The notes under the pieces: generated by a model
The model's database searches: none
Told to the model about the DNA's origin: nothing
The model's input: the letters and a program-made list of their open reading frames with translations, nothing else
Made by a program: the position numbers and the translations under genes
Part shown: positions 39,558 through 44,197 of the stretch, piece by piece
Layout: every line of letters starts with the position of its first letter
Position numbering within the stretch: the first letter of the stretch is position 1
Assembly (NCBI GenBank): GCA_045577455.1
Contig: JAZNIJ010000219.1
Coordinates: 1 to 44,197, forward strand
Length of the DNA: 44,197 nucleotides
Source of the DNA: SIG653 sp045577455
Lineage (GTDB): Bacteria; Bacillota; Clostridia; Oscillospirales; CAG-382
Direction of reading: 5' to 3'

Positions 39558-41843
39558 ATGACAGAAAATTACTCCGAAAGTGCCAAAAAGGTGCTGTTAA
39601 ATGCGTTTTCCGTATCGAACGATTTGGGACATTCTTATGTCGGAAGCGAGCATCTGCTTCTTGGGATATTAAGCAATGATGGGAGTTTTTCCGTTTCAGA
39701 GCTTAACAAAAGGGGAATTTATTACAAAATTATTAAAAAGAGAATAATTTCCATTTCGGGAACTCTATCTGAAAAAACGAAAGAAAAAACTTCTGAATCA
39801 TATGGCATAAGCGGTATTGATGGAGAAGAAAAAATGACTCCAAAATGCAGAACTATAATAAAACGGGCCACTGCAATTGCGGAAAACAGAGGAGGAAAAA
39901 CAACAGCCGAGCATTTGTTAATGGCGTTGATATCAGAGGAGTGCGTTGGTCTTAAGCTGATAACCGCATCGGGTGTGGATACAACCGAGCTTTATAGAAA
40001 GCTGGAAGATAACATGGATTTTTCCGCAGAAAGAGTGAAAGTGCCGCTGACTCCGCTTTTAGACAAAATTTCGGTTGATTTAACCGCAAAAGCCGCAAGA
40101 GGACTAATAGACCCTGTTATAGGCCGTAGCGAAACAGAAGAAAAACTCATAAGAATACTTTTAAGGAGAAGCAAAAACAATCCCTGTCTCATAGGAGAAG
40201 CAGGTGTTGGTAAAACTGCCGTAGTTGAAGGGCTTGCCTTGAGAATCTCAGAAGGAAATGTGCCGATGGAAATGAGAAACCTCCGTCTGGTGTCAATAGA
40301 TATCTCATCCGTTGTTGCAGGTACAAAATACAGGGGTGAGTTTGAAGAAAAGCTGAAAAGCATAATTGAAGAAGTGAAAACAGCAGGTAACATAATTCTG
40401 TTTATAGATGAAATTCATTGTGTTGTTGGCGCTGGGGCGGCAGAGGGCGCAATAGATGCTTCTAATATATTAAAGCCACCTCTTGCAAGGGGAGAGATAC
40501 GGCTCATTGGTGCAACAACAATCAAGGAATACAAAAAATATATAGAAAAAGATGGTGCGCTTGAACGAAGGTTCAGAAAAGTAACCGTAAACGAGCCAAA
40601 CGAAACAGAGTGCGTGGAAATTCTAAAAGGAATCAGGGGAAGGTACGAATTGCATCACGGTGTTGAAATAACAAACGAAGCAATAAAAGCTGCTGTTTCT
40701 CTTTCGGAACGATATATTTCAGATAGATTTTTGCCCGATAAAGCAATTGATTTAATGGACGAAGCCGCATCGAGGGCAAAGCTTAAGGATGAATTTGCAA
40801 AGGTTGAGAAAAAAGATGTTGAGGAAGTTTTAGAGGAAATGACGGGCATACCCATTTCTGTAATGAACAGAACGGAAAAGGCAAAAATTCTTATGCTTGA
40901 AGCAGAAATGAACAAACGGCTTCCTGGTCAGGAGTATGCTGTTAATATTCTTTGCTCTGCGGTAAGAAGAATGAAAACAGGAATCAAAGAGCAAAACAAG
41001 CCAATAGGAGCATTTTTATTCGTAGGACCACCCGGGGTTGGGAAAACCGAATGTGCAAGGGTGCTTTCCGAAGTGCTTTTTGGAAACTCAAAGTCTCTTG
41101 TGCGGTTTGATATGTCTGAATATTCAGAAAAGCATAGCGCAACAAAGCTTATAGGTGCTCCCCCTGGCTATGCAGGTTACGGCGAGGGAGGGATTCTAAC
41201 GGAAAAAATACGCCTTAATCCCTATAGCGTTCTGTTGCTTGATGAAATTGAAAAAGCTCATCCTGATGTGAAAAATGTACTTCTGCAAATAATGGATGAA
41301 GGTGTTCTAACTGATTCAAATGGTACAAGGGTCAGCTTTCAAAATTCTGTTATCATTATGACATCAAACTGTTATAGCGGTTACGAAGGTGAGCATATTG
41401 CCGGATTTTGTAAAGCAGAAAATCATAGCTTTGAAAAGAGGTTTAAATTGGCGAGAAAATCCCTTTCATCTGAGCTTGCGGATAGGATAGATGAGGTTGT
41501 TGTTTTTGAAAAGCTGTCTGTTTTTGCTCTCGAAAAAATTGCAAAGCTCCAAAGCGAAAAGCTCTCAAAACGTTTGGCGGAACGTGGAGTTTGCCTTGGA
41601 TATGATGAGAGCTTTATAAGAGGGTCTGCTGAGGAGTGCTATAATAAAGGTGGCTCTGCAAGAGAAATAAAAAGGATTCTTACGCGCAAAACAGAAGAAT
41701 TGGTATCGGCGCATTTGCTTTCCGTGGAGACGGAAAATCCGTCGTTTGAATATGTTGATGGGATAATATATATGGAAGAAGGCAAAAGTATTTTCAAAAA
41801 GAATTCCCTTTGCGATAATGAAAGTATAACATTTTTGAAGTAA
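39558..41843 (+). CDS. ClpA/ClpC-like AAA+ unfoldase without a middle domain
   Basis: The 761-residue protein is a two-ring Clp ATPase. It has an N-terminal Clp-N repeat (SAKKVLLNAFSVSNDLGHSY, ISGIDGEEKMTPKCRTIIKRA), AAA1 with Walker A GEAGVGKTAVVEG and Walker B IILFIDEIHCV, and AAA2 with Walker A GPPGVGKTECAR and Walker B VLLLDEIEKAHPDV. Between AAA1 and AAA2 the coiled-coil middle domain of ClpC is almost absent: LMDEAASRAKLKDEFAKVEK runs straight into VEEVLEEMTGIPISVMN, as in ClpA. The ClpP-binding loop appears as AGF in EHIAGFCKAE rather than VGF/IGF. The ATG at 39558 follows AAAGGAG. No ctsR, mcsA or mcsB precedes it. It probably partners ClpP; adaptor dependence would differ from ClpC. 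Confidence 0.88.
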   Translation: MTENYSESAKKVLLNAFSVSNDLGHSYVGSEHLLLGILSNDGSFSVSELNKRGIYYKIIKKRIISISGTLSEKTKEKTSESYGISGIDGEEKMTPKCRTIIKRATAIAENRGGKTTAEHLLMALISEECVGLKLITASGVDTTELYRKLEDNMDFSAERVKVPLTPLLDKISVDLTAKAARGLIDPVIGRSETEEKLIRILLRRSKNNPCLIGEAGVGKTAVVEGLALRISEGNVPMEMRNLRLVSIDISSVVAGTKYRGEFEEKLKSIIEEVKTAGNIILFIDEIHCVVGAGAAEGAIDASNILKPPLARGEIRLIGATTIKEYKKYIEKDGALERRFRKVTVNEPNETECVEILKGIRGRYELHHGVEITNEAIKAAVSLSERYISDRFLPDKAIDLMDEAASRAKLKDEFAKVEKKDVEEVLEEMTGIPISVMNRTEKAKILMLEAEMNKRLPGQEYAVNILCSAVRRMKTGIKEQNKPIGAFLFVGPPGVGKTECARVLSEVLFGNSKSLVRFDMSEYSEKHSATKLIGAPPGYAGYGEGGILTEKIRLNPYSVLLLDEIEKAHPDVKNVLLQIMDEGVLTDSNGTRVSFQNSVIIMTSNCYSGYEGEHIAGFCKAENHSFEKRFKLARKSLSSELADRIDEVVVFEKLSVFALEKIAKLQSEKLSKRLAERGVCLGYDESFIRGSAEECYNKGGSAREIKRILTRKTEELVSAHLLSVETENPSFEYVDGIIYMEEGKSIFKKNSLCDNESITFLK

Positions 41844-41868
41844 TATTCTTTAAAAGTGGAAAAAAGCA

Positions 41869-41897
41869 TTGACAAAACCATAAAAAGGTGGTATTCT
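41869..41897 (+). promoter_or_regulatory. Promoter of the folate operon
   Basis: TTGACA (41869-41874), a 17-bp spacer and TATTCT (41892-41897) end just 4 bp before the aptamer P1 strand, so the transcript would begin at or within a few bases of the riboswitch start. Confidence 0.8.
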
Positions 41898-41901
41898 AAA
41901 G

Positions 41902-42005
41902 CCCGACAGAGTAGGGCGCTGTGCGTGAAGTGCCGTCGGAACGGGGAGTTGTCAGGCGGACGAAAAGCAATGCTTGCGGTACAGAGCCTGCATCCCGCTG
42001 TTGGG
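41902..42005 (+). promoter_or_regulatory. Tetrahydrofolate (THF) riboswitch
   Basis: The P1 stem is CCCGACAG (41902-41909) with CTGTTGGG (41998-42005). Between them come, in order, AGAGTAG, GCGTGAAGTGCCGTC, GGAACGGGGAGTTGTC, GGACGAAAAGC, GCGGTA and GCCTGCATCCCGC. These are the conserved elements of the THF riboswitch class. A terminator follows, then folT, so binding of reduced folates should reduce folate uptake and folylpolyglutamate formation. Recognised by eye; covariance-model confirmation was not run. Confidence 0.92.
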
Positions 42006-42031
42006 TTGTATAATTTTATTCTGTTTAGTAT

Positions 42032-42058
42032 GCTCCTCACATTTGTGGGGAGCTTTTT
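42032..42058 (+). terminator. Expression-platform terminator of the THF riboswitch
   Basis: GCTCCTCAC (42032-42040) pairs with GTGGGGAGC (42045-42053) around ATTT and is followed by five T (42054-42058). It lies 21 bp before folT and fits an OFF switch by termination. Confidence 0.9.
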
Positions 42059-42079
42059 CAATACAGAAGGGAAAGTAAA

Positions 42080-42628
42080 ATGAACAGAAATCAAAGGAAA
42101 AAATACATAGAAAGAATAGCTGTTTCCGCAATGCTTATTGGAATCAGCGTTTGCGTGGGTTATTTATGTCGTATATACCTTACTTTTGGTATGTTTGTAA
42201 GAATAACATTTGAAAATTTACCAATTATACTTGTTGGAATACTTTTTGGGCCTGTATACGGATTGGTCGCAGGCGTATGCAGCGATCTTATCAGCTCCGT
42301 AGCTTCCGCACAGACTATAAACCCGATTATTACCGTTGGCGCAGGGGCGGTTGGACTTATGGCTGGAATAACAGCGCAAATCGGCAATAAGTTTAAAATC
42401 AACAAAACAGTAAAAAAAACACTTTCGTGCATCTCTGCTCATTTCTTGGGGTGTATAATCATTAAAACATTGGGATTGTATCAGTATTATTTTTCAAATA
42501 TGTCCTTCTGGTATCTTTTTGGGGTACGAAGTGGTGTTTATGTTGGAATTTGCGTGGCGGAAATCATTATGGTAATCTTACTAACAAAAAATAAAAATAT
42601 AAGGGTGTTATCAGATTATGAATTGTAA
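42080..42628 (+). CDS. folT: Folate ECF transporter substrate-binding subunit
   Basis: FolT is the membrane S-component that captures folate for an energy-coupling-factor transporter, whose ATPase and T-subunits are encoded elsewhere. The 182 residues form about five to six hydrophobic segments; typical S-component stretches are FGMFVRITFENLPIILVGILFGPVYGLVAG and SDLISSV shortened in this note, and MFVRITFENLPII carries the conserved substrate-facing region. The RBS is GAAGGGAAAG. It lies right after a THF riboswitch and overlaps folC by 11 bases, which supports a folate role independently of the protein sequence. Confidence 0.92.
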   Translation: MNRNQRKKYIERIAVSAMLIGISVCVGYLCRIYLTFGMFVRITFENLPIILVGILFGPVYGLVAGVCSDLISSVASAQTINPIITVGAGAVGLMAGITAQIGNKFKINKTVKKTLSCISAHFLGCIIIKTLGLYQYYFSNMSFWYLFGVRSGVYVGICVAEIIMVILLTKNKNIRVLSDYEL

Positions 42629-43892
42629 AGAAGCGATAGAATATATTCATTCCGTATCATGGAACAAAAGCCGTCCAGGTCTGTCAAGAACAAAAGAGCT
42701 TTTGCATCTTATGGGGAATCCCGAAAAAGAGCTTAAGTTTGTTCATATCGTTGGAACAAACGGCAAGGGCTCAACTGCAAAAATGCTCTCGTCAATTCTT
42801 GCAGAGGCGGGATACAAGGTTGGGCTTTATGTATCACCCTATGTAATAAAATTCAACGAAAGAATACAGCTTTCAGGTGAAATGATTCCCGATGAAGAGC
42901 TTGGAGAAATAACAGAATTTGTGCGTGGCTTTGCAGACTCAATGGAAGACCATCCAACGGAATTTGAGCTTGTAACAGCAATTGGCTTTGAGCATTTTCG
43001 AAGAAAAAAAGCAGATGTTGTTGTGCTTGAAGCGGGTATGGGCGGTCTTTTGGATTCAACCAATGTAATTCCGTCTCCGCTGCTCGTAATAATAACCGAA
43101 CTCGGGCTTGACCATACAGCAATTCTTGGAGATACAATTAAAAAGATAGCCCAAACCAAGGCAGGAGTTATTAAGGAAGGAACAAAGGTGCTTTCCTTTG
43201 CAACCTGTAACGAATCGGAAGAAGTGATAAAAAAAGTCTGTGCAGAAAAAAATGTTCCTATATATAATCCCGATTTTTCAAAAACGAAATTGAATCGCAC
43301 AGAGCTGTCATCACTTTTGGTCGATGTGGGGGAATATAAAAATATAACAGTACCGTTAACAGGAAAGTATCAGCTCAGAAATGTAACAGCTGTTGTAAAG
43401 GCAGCAGAGCTTTTGAAAGATTTTTTTGAAATTAAAGAGGAACATATATATAAGGGAATAAAAAATACAGTATGGCACGGAAGATTTGAAACTCTTTCCG
43501 AAAATCCGTTGATAATAACGGACGGCGGTCATAATCCCCAAGGGATAAGGAGCGCAGTTGATAGTTTTAAAATGCACTTCGGTTCTGAAAAAGCACTCGT
43601 TGTATTTGGAGTAATGGGTGATAAGGATGTGGATAATATTGTTTCCATGGTTTCTGAAATAGCATATGAGGTAATTACTGTAACTCCGGATAATCCAAGA
43701 AGCGCATTAGGAAAAGACCTTGCAGAAAAATTCAGAAATAAAGGAATAACAGCAACAGATGGAGGAACGGTAAGAAAGGGAGTAGAGCTGGCAATAGAGC
43801 TTTGCGGAAACAGACCAATTTTTGCGTTGGGTTCTCTCTATATGTATCCTGAAATCTGTAGTGCTGTTGAGAATTTTAAAAATAAAACCTAA
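42618..43892 (+). CDS. folC: Folylpolyglutamate synthase/dihydrofolate synthase
   Basis: FolC adds glutamates to folate so that it is retained in the cell, and in many bacteria also forms dihydrofolate. The 424-residue Mur-ligase-like protein has the P-loop HIVGTNGKGSTAKMLSSIL, FNERIQLSGEMI, EAGMGGLLDSTNVI, TELGLDHTAILG, KAGVIKEG, and the C-terminal DGGHNPQGIRSAVD, where the family more often has DGAHNP. The start lies within folT (11-base overlap, GGGTG upstream), so the two genes are translationally linked. No clear terminator follows. Confidence 0.95.
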   Translation: MNCKEAIEYIHSVSWNKSRPGLSRTKELLHLMGNPEKELKFVHIVGTNGKGSTAKMLSSILAEAGYKVGLYVSPYVIKFNERIQLSGEMIPDEELGEITEFVRGFADSMEDHPTEFELVTAIGFEHFRRKKADVVVLEAGMGGLLDSTNVIPSPLLVIITELGLDHTAILGDTIKKIAQTKAGVIKEGTKVLSFATCNESEEVIKKVCAEKNVPIYNPDFSKTKLNRTELSSLLVDVGEYKNITVPLTGKYQLRNVTAVVKAAELLKDFFEIKEEHIYKGIKNTVWHGRFETLSENPLIITDGGHNPQGIRSAVDSFKMHFGSEKALVVFGVMGDKDVDNIVSMVSEIAYEVITVTPDNPRSALGKDLAEKFRNKGITATDGGTVRKGVELAIELCGNRPIFALGSLYMYPEICSAVENFKNKT

Positions 43893-44197
43893 TCAATACC
43901 TTATTAAATAAATTTGTTGAACCCCGAAAAAAATATTTCGTTTGAACACAAGAAAAAATTACAACGCTTTCAAAACTCAAAAATCCAAATGACAAAACGC
44001 AAACATGAGAAAACCAAACAACCACACCAACCCTGACCACCCCTGAACGAAAAAGCAAAAAATAAAACCAAGAAAAAAATAAAAAAAGAAGCAAAAATCG
44101 TAAAAACGCTCATGAATAAATAAAAGAGCAAAAAAGTGTCAAAACGGAAAAGCGGGTTGAATGTGGCAAAAAAGAGAGATAGAGGGGATAAAAAAAC
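43893..44197. other. A-rich, strand-skewed region without a recognisable gene
   Basis: From the end of folC to the window edge the plus strand is very A-rich and T-poor: in 44041-44100 alone 40 of 60 bases are A and 4 are T. I see no ribosome binding site plus open frame on the plus strand. The minus-strand frame at 43876-44094 overlaps folC, is extremely Phe/Val/Ser-rich and has no support. The region may be an upstream leader of a gene beyond the window. Confidence 0.6.

Noticed and set aside
43876..44094. Minus-strand frame of 72 codons at the window end
   Set aside because: Overlaps the 3' end of folC, extremely Phe/Val/Ser-biased because of the A-rich plus strand, and no ribosome binding site.

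Overview
The window looks like a contig from a low-GC, spore-forming member of class Clostridia, probably a gut-type Oscillospirales/Ruminococcaceae-like organism. This is inferred from the sporulation genes yqfC, yqfD and ylbJ, a dockerin-bearing cell-wall hydrolase, BspA-type leucine-rich repeats, AT-rich codon use and strong AGGAGG-type ribosome binding sites. No rRNA, tRNA, CRISPR array, insertion sequence or phage gene was seen. Nearly all genes are chromosomal housekeeping or envelope genes. The first 171 bases are not genomic: they hold a DNBSEQ/MGI-type library adapter flanked by two copies of the same 87-88 bp insert, so real sequence starts at 172.

Layout. 172-2858: the 3' part of an M56/BlaR1-like membrane protein fused to leucine-rich repeats and two GerMN domains, then a small XRE regulator. 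2950-6027 (minus): a lysine-riboswitch-controlled operon dapA-dapB-ddh that makes meso-diaminopimelate by the dehydrogenase route. 6229-8219 (minus): a Ser/Glu-rich small lipoprotein coupled to an HPr-kinase-like ATPase, followed by a repeat-rich surface protein. 8286-10011 (plus): a diacylglycerol-kinase-family lipid kinase and a small alarmone synthetase. 10159-14863 (plus): yceD-like gene, rpmF, a DUF512 radical-SAM-like protein, der and plsY. 14982-21910 (minus): a two-component system followed by three exported proteins, the last a D-Ala-D-Ala carboxypeptidase; this reads as an envelope-response block. 22049-25365: a small exported protein, then divergent sporulation genes yqfCD and ylbJ. 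25566-26834: murA. 26959-30601 (minus): a membrane protein and a YtrA-like GntR/ABC exporter module with an operator over its own promoter. 30978-31670 (minus): an orphan response regulator. 31863-36575 (plus): uvrA and proS. 36589-37025: an unusual tandem array of hairpin-bearing repeats. 37048-39372 (minus): the dockerin autolysin and a small membrane protein. 39558-41843 (plus): a ClpA/ClpC-like unfoldase without a middle domain. 41869-43892 (plus): a tetrahydrofolate riboswitch controlling folT-folC. The last 305 bases are A-rich, strand-skewed DNA without a gene.

Together the genes cover lysine/peptidoglycan precursor supply (dapA, dapB, ddh, murA, carboxypeptidase, autolysin), phospholipid and alarmone metabolism, folate salvage, translation (rpmF, der, proS), DNA repair (uvrA) and sporulation. 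The least explained parts are the HPr-kinase-like/lipoprotein pair, the 36.6-37.0 kb repeat array, the exported proteins behind the two-component system, and the small-ORF/hairpin region at 30.68-30.96 kb. Assignments come from reading motifs by eye; no database search was run.
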